A stretch of DNA of 19,413 nucleotides from an uncultured Erysipelotrichaceae bacterium (GCA_902795755.1 CADBMO010000101.1:1-19413); one strand, 5' to 3'. Shown: positions 1-6,319, counted from the stretch's first letter. Numbers and translations are program-made. Notes: generated by a model not told the origin, from the letters alone.

Positions 1-335
1 TAAAAAAAGAAATATATAACGTAAATAGTATTGATGAGTTAATACTTAAAATAAAATCTAAAAGATATTCATATAATAGATTAAAAAGAATGCTATTACA
101 TATTCTTACTAATACTAAAAAAGATTATAATACAAATATTGAGTATATAAGGGTACTAGGTTTTAATGATAATGGCAAAAAAATACTAAAATATGTTAAA
201 AATATACCAGTAATTACTAAGTATAAAAAAGAATATGATCATTTGTTTACCGATGATATTAAAGCATCTAAAATATATGGTTTGATTACTAATTATGATT
301 ATAAAGAAGAATATAAAAGCAGTATAAAAAGATAA
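1..335 (+). CDS. tmcAL: tRNA(Met) cytidine acetate ligase TmcAL, C-terminal part (5' end outside window)
   Basis: The reading frame is open from base 3 to the stop at 333-335, giving 110 residues with no start, so this is the 3' end of a longer gene. The ATG at 90 is internal. TmcAL (formerly YlbM) uses ATP and acetate to acetylate the wobble cytidine of elongator tRNA-Met. The visible part carries the family's C-terminal signature: a K-S-K-R-Y-S-Y-N-R-L-K-R-M-L-L-H-I-L stretch (about residues 18-35 of the fragment), then Y-I-R-V-L-G-F-N with G-K-x-I-L, and a final D-D-I-K-A-S-K-I-Y-G-L motif. The catalytic nucleotidyltransferase half lies off the left edge. It converges with spoVAE; the stop codon sits inside a hairpin shared by the two genes. 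The family call rests on the C-terminal motifs only. Confidence 0.82.
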   Translation, partial: KKEIYNVNSIDELILKIKSKRYSYNRLKRMLLHILTNTKKDYNTNIEYIRVLGFNDNGKKILKYVKNIPVITKYKKEYDHLFTDDIKASKIYGLITNYDYKEEYKSSIKR

Positions 336-354
336 TGCATAGCATTATCTTTTT
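326..354. terminator. Bidirectional terminator between tmcAL and spoVAE
   Basis: A 13-bp inverted repeat (arms 326-338 and 342-354, 3-nt spacer) has an A-run on one side and a T-run on the other, so it can end transcription from both sides. It overlaps the tmcAL stop at 333-335 and touches the spoVAE stop at 354-356. Confidence 0.85.
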
Positions 355-704
355 TAGTCTCTTGCTTTAAATATCATTGAGGTTATAAACCCAAACACCA
401 TCGCTGCAACTATACCTGCCGTTGTTAGATTAAACATGCCTGTAAAAAGTCCAAGTATTCCATCTTTATCTATTGCACTCATTACTGCATGAGTAAGTGA
501 ATGTCCAAAACTAGTTATTGGTACAAGTGTACCTGCTCCAAACCATTTAATAAATTTATCATATAAATCAAATGCATTTAATAGTCCACCAAATATTACA
601 AACATAGTAGTTACGTGACCAGGCGTTAGATTTGTGTTATCAAGTATTATTTGTCCTAATAAACATATCGTGCCACAAAAAATAAACGAATATACAAATA
701 TCAT
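354..704 (-). CDS. spoVAE: Stage V sporulation protein AE (SpoVAE/AEb), DPA channel membrane subunit
   Basis: A 116-residue hydrophobic protein, the normal size for SpoVAE (AEb form), with about three to four membrane segments. It contains the family's G-A-G-T-L-V-P-I-T-S-F-G-H core near residues 56-68 and a G-L-F-T-G-M-F near 84-92. SpoVA proteins sit in the spore inner membrane; with SpoVAC and SpoVAD they move calcium-dipicolinate into the forespore and release it at germination. The ATG at 704 overlaps the spoVAD stop by one base (TAATG), and AAGGAGG lies just upstream, so the two genes are probably translationally coupled. It is the last gene of the spoVA run and ends at the shared hairpin. 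The sequence is also similar to SpoVAC, as known for this pair. Confidence 0.93.
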   Translation of the reverse strand: MIFVYSFIFCGTICLLGQIILDNTNLTPGHVTTMFVIFGGLLNAFDLYDKFIKWFGAGTLVPITSFGHSLTHAVMSAIDKDGILGLFTGMFNLTTAGIVAAMVFGFITSMIFKARD

Positions 705-1696
705 TATACCCTCCTTAATTCTACTGCGTGTGCAATTGATGGAATAGATAGTTTTTGATTATTCATGGTTGGTGACATTAATGCACCAGTTGCAATTATA
801 AGCACTCTTTTTAATTGTTTATTAAGCATTTTATCCATTACATCAGTTAAAAATACAAGTGGTAAACATGCCGGCCCTGATCCACCTGCCATCACCTTTT
901 TTTGCTTTTGTCTATTATATATTATAGAACCAGCATCTTCATAATTATCAGAAAGTTCAATATCATATTCATCTTTCATGTATTCTTTTAATATCTTTTT
1001 TCCATAAACTCCTAAATCACCAGTAAGTATCAAATCATAATCATCTGGATTTGTATTAGTATCATTTAGGTGTTCATATATCGTTTTAGCAGCCGCACCT
1101 GCCATAACAGCACCCATATCATAAACATCAGTTATGTTTAAATCTAATGGTGTTCCAATACTTACAGAATCTACCTTTATTTTACTTTTTTGATTTGTTA
1201 ATAAAAATGCTGCAGCACCTGTAACTGTAAAAGTAGACCTATTTGGTTTAGGAGCTCCATATTCAACTGGGTTTCTATACTGCCTTTCAGCGGTTAAATT
1301 ATGAGATGATATAGTGCATAATACATTTTTAATATCCTTATTAATTAATAAGTTACCTGCAATTATAAATTCTTCACAAAATGATGCACAAGCATTATAA
1401 ACTCCTATGTATGGTCTTTTAAAACCAACTGCAGAATAACTACTTACCGTATTTTGATTCAAAAGATCACTTCCAATAATTAAATCCACCTTGTTTAATG
1501 AAATACCACTTTTTCTTTTAAGTATTTTAACACTATCTTTTATCATTAACATTTCAGCTTGTTCAAAAGTTTTTTCTCCCATATAATAGTCTAAATACGT
1601 TTTATCATACAAATTTTTATAATTTCCTCTTGCCTCTTCTTTACCTGCTACAGTTGAAGCCTCTTTTAAATAAATATCATCAAAATTTATTGTCAT
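704..1696 (-). CDS. spoVAD: Stage V sporulation protein AD (SpoVAD), thiolase-fold DPA-binding protein
   Basis: A 330-residue soluble protein of the SpoVAD family, which has a thiolase-like fold, binds dipicolinic acid and sits on the outer face of the spore inner membrane. Visible family marks are the thiolase-like G-V-Y-N-A-C-A-S-F segment (Cys103), a central G-A-P-K-P-N-R-S-T-F-T-V-T-G-A block, a D-L-I-L-T-G-D-L-G motif, and a C-terminal G-G-S-G-P-A-C-L-P region. The frame is open further upstream, into spoVAC, but the start is placed at the ATG at 1694-1696, preceded by GGAGG at 7-nt spacing. One base separates it from the spoVAC stop. The gene lies between spoVAC and spoVAE, the standard order; no spoVAA or spoVAB is present here. 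Confidence 0.95.
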   Translation of the reverse strand: MTINFDDIYLKEASTVAGKEEARGNYKNLYDKTYLDYYMGEKTFEQAEMLMIKDSVKILKRKSGISLNKVDLIIGSDLLNQNTVSSYSAVGFKRPYIGVYNACASFCEEFIIAGNLLINKDIKNVLCTISSHNLTAERQYRNPVEYGAPKPNRSTFTVTGAAAFLLTNQKSKIKVDSVSIGTPLDLNITDVYDMGAVMAGAAAKTIYEHLNDTNTNPDDYDLILTGDLGVYGKKILKEYMKDEYDIELSDNYEDAGSIIYNRQKQKKVMAGGSGPACLPLVFLTDVMDKMLNKQLKRVLIIATGALMSPTMNNQKLSIPSIAHAVELRRV

Positions 1697-1697
1697 A

Positions 1698-2138
1698 TTA
1701 ACCTCCAAATACAAAGTATTTAATAACCCCAAAAAAGTAAGCCGAAATTGTTCCATATAGTATAACAGAACCTGCAAGTTTAAAAGCATTCATACCTATC
1801 CCTGTTACTAGTCCTTCGTTTTTATATTCAAGCATTGCTGATGCCATAGCATGTGCAAAACCTGTTATTGGAATAATTAATCCTGCTTTTGCTTTTGATA
1901 CAAAGTTATCAAAAAAACCTAATCCAGTTAAAAAGCAAGATATAAATATTAGTATAATAATCATTATGGTTGTTGCATCATTATGATTTATAGAATAATT
2001 ATTTTCAAGTATAGTAACTATTATTTGACCTAACATACCTATTAAACCACCAATAAAAAAAGATATTAATGCATTTTTAACTTTGTTTTCTTTAGGAGTT
2101 ATTTTACTAACTATTTTTTTATAATTATCTTTATTCAA
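1698..2138 (-). CDS. spoVAC: Stage V sporulation protein AC (SpoVAC), mechanosensitive membrane subunit
   Basis: A 146-residue membrane protein with about four to five hydrophobic segments. SpoVAC is the proposed pore subunit of the dipicolinate channel. The family core is clear: G-G-L-I-G-M-L-G-Q-I near the N-terminus, L-T-G-L-G-F-F-D in the middle, then I-P-I-T-G-F-A-H-A and G-M-N-A-F-K-L-A-G-S-V-I-L-Y-G-T. I chose the TTG at 2136-2138 because GGTGAT lies 3 nt before it, and the resulting M-N-K-D-N-Y-K-K start resembles other SpoVAC N-termini. The in-frame ATG at 2150 lies upstream of that ribosome site and has no site of its own. A terminator separates this gene from sigF and orf103, so spoVACDE probably has its own promoter. 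Confidence 0.93.
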   Translation of the reverse strand: MNKDNYKKIVSKITPKENKVKNALISFFIGGLIGMLGQIIVTILENNYSINHNDATTIMIIILIFISCFLTGLGFFDNFVSKAKAGLIIPITGFAHAMASAMLEYKNEGLVTGIGMNAFKLAGSVILYGTISAYFFGVIKYFVFGG

Positions 2139-2153
2139 ATTAATCACCATTTA

Positions 2154-2182
2154 TAGTATTAAAAAAAGTTTGGTTTTTATAC
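2154..2182 (-). promoter_or_regulatory. Possible forespore-type promoter for spoVAC
   Basis: On the minus strand GTATA (2178-2182) is followed after 17 nt by AATACTA (2154-2160). This resembles the sigma-G pattern as I recall it (GNATR for -35, CATNNTA for -10), and spoVA operons are sigma-G-dependent in Bacillus subtilis. The -35 element would lie in the loop side of the upstream terminator hairpin. The motif is short and the DNA AT-rich, so chance is possible. Confidence 0.35.
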
Positions 2183-2191
2183 CAAACTTTT
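2164..2191 (-). terminator. Terminator after the spoIIAA-sigF-orf103 run
   Basis: Arms 2164-2174 and 2181-2191 give an 11-bp stem with a 6-nt loop, followed on the minus strand by a run of T. It lies between orf103 and spoVAC and separates the sigF unit from the spoVA unit. Confidence 0.85.
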
Positions 2192-2202
2192 AATATTAAT
2201 TA

Positions 2203-2514
2203 TTAATGTACAATTGACCCAGGTATTTTATTAACAGGTTCTTCGTATCCATCTTTTAATACTACTCCTGATAAGTTTTCAGCAGGTAGAGGCTGTTTGT
2301 TAGTTGAAACAACAGAACCAATTCCAGCATCCTTCATCATATCTATAAACGCTAATTGATTATTAACAAATGTATCTCTATTTCTTTTTGCATCTAATCT
2401 TGCTTTATCTCCAGTAGGTTTATCACTTACTTTTTTTACCTCTTCATTTGCAGTCATTAAATTTGTATAATTACCCGCACTTAATTGTTCAACAGAATAG
2501 TTTCCACCTATCAT
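2203..2514 (-). CDS. Hypothetical 103-residue protein between sigF and spoVAC
   Basis: I do not recognise this family. It is a soluble, polar protein of 103 residues with no signal peptide, membrane segment or cysteine. The N-terminal half contains N-Y-S-V-E-Q-L-S-A-G-N-Y-T and a basic, charged helix-like stretch (D-K-A-R-L-D-A-K-R-N-R-D). The C-terminal half is rich in Pro, Gly and Val and looks loosely structured. The ATG at 2512-2514 is preceded by AGGATGTGATG. It occupies the place where spoVAA and spoVAB stand in Bacillus, 83 bp after sigF and just before the terminator. It resembles neither of those membrane proteins and has no small acid-soluble protein protease motif. A sporulation role is inferred from position only. 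Confidence 0.7.
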   Translation of the reverse strand: MIGGNYSVEQLSAGNYTNLMTANEEVKKVSDKPTGDKARLDAKRNRDTFVNNQLAFIDMMKDAGIGSVVSTNKQPLPAENLSGVVLKDGYEEPVNKIPGSIVH

Positions 2515-2597
2515 ATCATCACATCCTACTTATATAGTAGCATAAAAGATTATTTTTAAACATATTATTAATAAAAACATGTAAACATAAATGTAAA

Positions 2598-3239
2598 TTA
2601 ATTTGTAATCTTATTCTTTAACTTTTTTAGTATCTTTTTTTCTAATCTTGAAACATAAACCTGGTTAACTCCTAAATTATTTGCAACTTCACTTTGAGTT
2701 AGATCTTTATAATATCTATCCATTATTAATGACTTTTCATCATTTTCTAAGTAATTTAATGCATCCTTTAGGTCAATCAAAGTCTCTTTTTCTACTTTTT
2801 CTATTGAAGGAGTTACATCAAGAAGTGTAATATCTTCATTTGCATTTATATTGGACTCTAAACTCTTAACATCATTTAGTGATTCTAAAGCAAGTATAAT
2901 TTTATCTTTTGTTATATCAAACGTTGTTGATAATTCATTTATACTTGGTATATAACCACGTACTTGTTTATGTTTGTCCATATATTCTCTTAGTTTATTA
3001 CCCAACCTAATTACATCTCTTCCAATTTTAATACTTCTATCTTCTCTAACATATTTACTTATTTCACCTAATATATAGTTATAAGCATAAGTTGAAAATT
3101 TGACGTTTTTTGATTCATCATAATTTTTATATGCGTTTAAAAGACCTATCATTCCTACCTGATACATATCTTCTTTATCTTTATATCCATTATACTTTGA
3201 ACATATATAATATATTAAGTTTTTATTTTTATTTATCAC
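2598..3239 (-). CDS. sigF: RNA polymerase sporulation sigma factor, sigma-F type, N-terminally short
   Basis: A 213-residue sigma-70 family factor. Region 2 is visible as D-M-Y-Q-V-G-M-I-G-L-L-N-A followed by V-K-F-S-T-Y-A-Y-N-Y-I-L-G-E-I (about residues 24-61). Region 3 follows, and region 4.2 has the helix-turn-helix L-T-Q-S-E-V-A-N-N-L-G-V-N-Q-V-Y-V-S-R-L-E-K-K (about 179-201). Region 4 and the operon position beside spoIIAA and spoVA point to sigma-F, the first forespore sigma factor; sigma-G is the main alternative. The start is a GTG at 3237-3239 with a weak AGAAG site. Compared with B. subtilis sigma-F (255 residues) about 40 N-terminal residues, including the start of region 2.1, are missing, and the frame closes at a stop shortly upstream, so they cannot be recovered by moving the start. 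Confidence 0.88.
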   Translation of the reverse strand: MINKNKNLIYYICSKYNGYKDKEDMYQVGMIGLLNAYKNYDESKNVKFSTYAYNYILGEISKYVREDRSIKIGRDVIRLGNKLREYMDKHKQVRGYIPSINELSTTFDITKDKIILALESLNDVKSLESNINANEDITLLDVTPSIEKVEKETLIDLKDALNYLENDEKSLIMDRYYKDLTQSEVANNLGVNQVYVSRLEKKILKKLKNKITN

Positions 3240-3253
3240 TTCTTCTTTTATCG

Positions 3254-3568
3254 TTATATCACAACCTTTTCAAATACATTTAATTCATTTTCCAAATGAA
3301 CTAACCTTCTTAATTCTCTTATATCTCCACCAAATAAATAAAACTTTCCTTTTGTTTTAATAATCATTTTTCTAAGACGTTTTATTTCTTTGATAGCATT
3401 TTTTGATATTTCTTTTAATTCACTAATATTTAAAACAACGTATTTAATTCCGCCTTCTATAATCACCTCCTTAACATTAGTATCAAATTCTTTGATATTA
3501 TTATCGTTAAATAATCCCGAAAGTCTTACAAATAAAATTCCTTTTCTAAATTCCATTACTATGTTCAA
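3254..3568 (-). CDS. spoIIAA: SpoIIAA-like STAS-domain protein (anti-sigma-F antagonist position), phosphosite lost
   Basis: A 104-residue single STAS domain directly before sigF, the position of SpoIIAA. In Bacillus, unphosphorylated SpoIIAA binds SpoIIAB and frees sigma-F; SpoIIAB inactivates it by phosphorylating Ser58. The N-terminal G-I-L-F-V-R-L-S-G-L-F strand and the K-Y-V-V-L-N-I-S-E-L strand fit the family. At the phosphorylation motif, however, B. subtilis has D-S-S-G and this protein has S55-K-N-A58, so Ser58 aligns with Lys56. There is no spoIIAB between this gene and sigF. The start is a TTG at 3566-3568 with a strong AGGAGG at 8-nt spacing; the ATG four codons later is too far from that site. 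Fourteen bases separate it from sigF, so co-transcription is likely. Confidence 0.8.
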   Translation of the reverse strand: MNIVMEFRKGILFVRLSGLFNDNNIKEFDTNVKEVIIEGGIKYVVLNISELKEISKNAIKEIKRLRKMIIKTKGKFYLFGGDIRELRRLVHLENELNVFEKVVI

Positions 3569-3587
3569 TGTTAAAACCTCCTAGATA

Positions 3588-3615
3588 ATTTTATTAAATC
3601 ACTAATACATAACAA
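3588..3615 (-). promoter_or_regulatory. Candidate promoter for spoIIAA-sigF
   Basis: TTGTTA (3610-3615), 16-nt spacer, TAAAAT (3588-3593) lies between the gpsA terminator and the AGGAGG of spoIIAA. The match is moderate. In B. subtilis this operon is read by sigma-H; I see no convincing sigma-H motif. Confidence 0.35.
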
Positions 3616-3619
3616 AAAA

Positions 3620-3639
3620 AAGGCTTTCGACAAAGCCTT
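3620..3639 (-). terminator. Terminator after gpsA
   Basis: An 8-bp stem (3620-3627 with 3632-3639) with a 4-nt loop, followed on the minus strand by an eight-T run. It lies 6 bp past the gpsA stop and closes the Nudix-to-gpsA run. Confidence 0.87.
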
Positions 3640-3645
3640 ACTTTA

Positions 3646-4623
3646 TTATTCCTTTTCTTTCAAAAATGGTATTATATCACTAGTTTTTTTCTTACCATTT
3701 ATTATATTATATACAATTTCTATAAATGGCATCTTTATTCTTTTACTATGTAATAATCCATATATAGATTTAAGTGTATATACTCCTTCAACGGTATTAT
3801 TTTTCAAATACTCATCTAATTCTTCTTTTGTTTTTTCTTGACCTAATAATACGCCAAAGGAATAATTTCTACTAGTTGTAGAAGTACATGTTAACAACAT
3901 ATCACCAAAACCAGCATAACTCATTATGGTTTTTTCATTACCTTTCATTTTTTTTATTAAATGTCTTGTATCATTAATACTTTCAGTTAAAAACATTGCC
4001 TTAGTAGATTCAGATACTTTCATACCATCAAGCATACCTGATATTACTGCTATAACATTTTTCAAAGTACCGCATAATTCTACACCAATAAAATCTTTTG
4101 TAGGTCTTAGTTTTAAAGTATCTGATGATAAAGCTTTAATAACGATTTCTTTTGTTTTATTATTAGTAGTTGCAATAGAAAGTCCAACTAAATCGTCATG
4201 AACCATATCAATTGCAAATGATGGGCCAGAAATTGTACATAATTTTTTCGTTCTTAACACGTCTTTAACTATGTTACTTGCAAATTCACAAGATGATTGT
4301 TCAATACCTTTTGATGCAATTACTATATGTTTATCTTTTACGTAAGGTTTAACCGTCTCACATACACTTCTTAAGAATTTAGTTGCAACCGCAAGTACTA
4401 CTATATTTGCACCATCTATTGCTTTTTCGGTATTAGTAGTGTATATAATACCTTTTGGCATCTTAACTCCTGGTAATGCCCTTTCATTCATATTAGTTTT
4501 ATTTAATACATCTATTTCTTCTTTTACAGCAGACCACATTATTATTCTATTATTTTTATTTTTACTAAATCTATATGCAAGACCTAATGCATATGCCCCT
4601 GCTCCCAATATTGTAATATTCAT
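3646..4623 (-). CDS. gpsA: Glycerol-3-phosphate dehydrogenase [NAD(P)+] (GpsA)
   Basis: A 325-residue cytoplasmic enzyme that reduces dihydroxyacetone phosphate to sn-glycerol-3-phosphate, the backbone of membrane phospholipids. The N-terminal Rossmann motif is L-G-A-G-A-Y-A-L-G (residues 6-14). The I-A-S-K-G-I-E segment (about 102-108), the T-I-S-G-P-S-F-A motif (130-137) and the catalytic-region V-E-L-C-G-T-L-K-N-V with Lys188 are all in place, and length is normal. The ATG at 4621-4623 follows AGGTGAATT, which overlaps the apt stop (TAGGTG). It is the last gene of a tightly spaced six-gene run and ends in a hairpin terminator. Confidence 0.97.
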   Translation of the reverse strand: MNITILGAGAYALGLAYRFSKNKNNRIIMWSAVKEEIDVLNKTNMNERALPGVKMPKGIIYTTNTEKAIDGANIVVLAVATKFLRSVCETVKPYVKDKHIVIASKGIEQSSCEFASNIVKDVLRTKKLCTISGPSFAIDMVHDDLVGLSIATTNNKTKEIVIKALSSDTLKLRPTKDFIGVELCGTLKNVIAVISGMLDGMKVSESTKAMFLTESINDTRHLIKKMKGNEKTIMSYAGFGDMLLTCTSTTSRNYSFGVLLGQEKTKEELDEYLKNNTVEGVYTLKSIYGLLHSKRIKMPFIEIVYNIINGKKKTSDIIPFLKEKE

Positions 4624-4630
4624 AATTCAC

Positions 4631-5167
4631 CTAACTTTCATTTACATCAATTAAAGAAAACACATCATCATTATTTAATTCCTTAATATTAAGTACAACT
4701 CCAACACCTACTACAATACCACCTAACTCAATTATTGATTTTTTTATTGATCTTATGGTATTTCCTGTTGCGTATATATCATCAATTATATATATTCTTT
4801 TATTTTTATATTCCTCATCTATTAACTTTGGCAATTCCAAAGTATCTATACCATATTCTTTTTCATAAGAAAAACTTTTTTCAACTGTTGTAGGTGGAAG
4901 TTTTCCCTTTTTTCTTACTGGTATAAATCCACAATTTAATTTATATGCCAAAGCTGATCCAAACAAAAAGCCTCTAGCTTCTGGTCCTACTACATAATCA
5001 ATTTGTTTATCTTTCAATTCATTATAAAATTGATCAATTATTTCTTTTAAACTATTATTATCAATTACTAAAGGGTTTATATCTATAAATTCTATTCCCT
5101 TTTTAGGAAAATCTTTTTCAGTTCTTATGTTTAATTTACTCGATAAACTATTTTTTAAAATTTCCAT
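4631..5167 (-). CDS. apt: Adenine phosphoribosyltransferase
   Basis: A 178-residue type I phosphoribosyltransferase that salvages adenine with PRPP to AMP. Near the N-terminus it has D-F-P-K-K-G-I-E-F-I-D-I (residues 19-30), the usual Apt signature. The V-V-G-P-E-A-R-G-F-L-F-G block is at 59-70, the K-K-G-K-L-P base-specificity loop at 86-91, and the PRPP-binding I-I-D-D-I-Y-A-T-G-N-T at about 127-137, with Asn where most Apt have Gly. A longer frame exists upstream, but the ATG at 5165-5167 is chosen because AAAGGA precedes it at suitable spacing and it begins 1 bp after the DUF1848 stop. It lies immediately before gpsA. Confidence 0.96.
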   Translation of the reverse strand: MEILKNSLSSKLNIRTEKDFPKKGIEFIDINPLVIDNNSLKEIIDQFYNELKDKQIDYVVGPEARGFLFGSALAYKLNCGFIPVRKKGKLPPTTVEKSFSYEKEYGIDTLELPKLIDEEYKNKRIYIIDDIYATGNTIRSIKKSIIELGGIVVGVGVVLNIKELNNDDVFSLIDVNES

Positions 5168-5168
5168 A

Positions 5169-6056
5169 TTATTTAATCCTTTCTTTAACATTATCAGTTT
5201 TACTTATTTCTCCAATTAACAAATTACTATTAACGTTATGTTTTTTTATATTGTCCTTTACTTTAGCTTCGTCATAATTTGCATAACAATATTTACACAT
5301 ATGATTGCACGTGTTATATTCGCCAATATCAACCATTTCAACACAATCACATTTCTTACCCCTTGCATTCCATTTTTTAAAGTTCGTTTTACCAGTTAAT
5401 TTATATGCAACATCTTTAGTAATACAATCTGATTTTATAAACCCATATTCTACTAAATTATGCTTTTCTGCGCACGTTTGCACTGTCATTCCATGCTTTT
5501 TTGCAGATAAAGCAAAATTAATTCCAATTGTTTTATAATCTTCATCACTTAATTCTTTACACCTTAAATATGGCATATTATATCTTACGTTTTGATACAT
5601 ATCTATAAATGATATTATTATTTTATCAACGTATCCTTCTAATAATTCACACATTCTTTCAAAGCTTTTAACATGATAATCTACCGTGTATATATCATTT
5701 ATAAAAACCGGATCATACCTAACCCATATTTTATCTTTACCTATTTTTTTTGATAATTCTTTAATTGCGTTTATTATCTTACCTTTTGCAGGTACGTTAG
5801 GCTCAATATCTTTTTTATATGAGGTTAAAGTAACGTGAAATATAAATGGTACCGGAATTTTATCAATATGCTTTATAATTGGTATAGGGTTCTTTGTACA
5901 AAATACAATTCCATCTACGTCTTTAAAACATATTTTACTAACAAGTGTTTTGTAAAAAGGGTTTCTTGTACACACATATCCATCTTTAAATCTATTTAAA
6001 AGCCACGGAGTATAAAACGCAACAATATCAGTTCTTCCACTAATGTTTAGAATCAT
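5169..6056 (-). CDS. DUF1848 family protein with C-terminal Cys cluster (putative permuted radical-SAM protein)
   Basis: A 295-residue soluble protein matching the DUF1848 family. Visible marks are I-S-G-R-T-D-I at the N-terminus, V-D-G-I-V-F-C-T-K-N-P (47-57), V-T-L-T-S-Y-K-K-D-I-E-P-N-V-P (75-89), W-V-R-Y-D-P-V-F (111-118), and a C-terminal cysteine cluster C236-D-C238 then C250-N-H-M-C254-K-Y-C257-Y-A. The last part is a CX3CX2C motif like the iron-sulfur site of radical-SAM enzymes, but at the C-terminal end. No reaction is known to me for the family. The ATG overlaps the end of the DUF1292 gene by 17 bp, with AAAGG somewhat far upstream (12 nt). The neighbours apt and gpsA are housekeeping genes and give little functional hint. 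Confidence 0.85.
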   Translation of the reverse strand: MILNISGRTDIVAFYTPWLLNRFKDGYVCTRNPFYKTLVSKICFKDVDGIVFCTKNPIPIIKHIDKIPVPFIFHVTLTSYKKDIEPNVPAKGKIINAIKELSKKIGKDKIWVRYDPVFINDIYTVDYHVKSFERMCELLEGYVDKIIISFIDMYQNVRYNMPYLRCKELSDEDYKTIGINFALSAKKHGMTVQTCAEKHNLVEYGFIKSDCITKDVAYKLTGKTNFKKWNARGKKCDCVEMVDIGEYNTCNHMCKYCYANYDEAKVKDNIKKHNVNSNLLIGEISKTDNVKERIK

Positions 6057-6318
6057 TATCTAATTGTACCTTTACTTTAATAATGGCTTTATTAATTTCT
6101 TGAATATCTATTTCATCTTTTGCTTCTTGTAGTTTAAGTTCTTCACCATCTATAATTAAAATGCTACCATATAAATTAAGAGTATTATCTGTATATGTAT
6201 TATCTGTATATATAATGTAACTTTTATTAGTAATGGAACTTTCAAATAATATTAATTTATAAAAAACTTGGTCTTTACCATCTTTATCTTTAATTACAAA
6301 TCTATCTTCTTCAAACAT
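6040..6318 (-). CDS. DUF1292 family small protein (YrzB-like)
   Basis: A 92-residue acidic protein fitting DUF1292, the small Firmicute family typified by YrzB of B. subtilis, of unknown function. The family pattern is visible: an acidic start, a F-Y-K-L-I-L-F-E-S strand, a Y-I-I-Y-T-D strand, then I-L-I-I-D-G-E-E-L-K-L-Q-E-A-K-D-E-I-D. No cysteines or membrane segments. The ATG at 6316-6318 follows AGGAG at 8-nt spacing. In Bacillus this gene stands next to yrrK and the tRNA-modification region; here it stands between PP2C and DUF1848. An exact 15-bp in-frame tandem duplication (6182-6211) adds a second Y-T-D-N-T. Confidence 0.72.
   Translation of the reverse strand: MFEEDRFVIKDKDGKDQVFYKLILFESSITNKSYIIYTDNTYTDNTLNLYGSILIIDGEELKLQEAKDEIDIQEINKAIIKVKVQLDNDSKH
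6182..6211 (-). repeat. 15-bp exact tandem duplication inside the DUF1292 gene
   Basis: Two identical 15-nt units (6182-6196 and 6197-6211) lie head to tail and encode Y-T-D-N-T twice in the predicted beta-strand region. The length is a multiple of three, so the frame is kept. It looks like a recent slippage event. Confidence 0.85.
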
Positions 6319-6319
6319 A

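Noticed and set aside
90..335. A separate small 81-residue gene starting at the ATG at 90
   Set aside because: The frame is open upstream to the window edge and encodes the conserved TmcAL lead-in (K-S-K-R-Y-S-Y-N-R-L-K-R), so the ATG is internal.
3254..3568. A cryptic or overlapping spoIIAB in another frame around spoIIAA and sigF
   Set aside because: No frame in this interval reaches the length or shows the N-box and G-box residues of a GHKL kinase; the only long opposite-strand frame (3390-3584) is hydrophobic noise.
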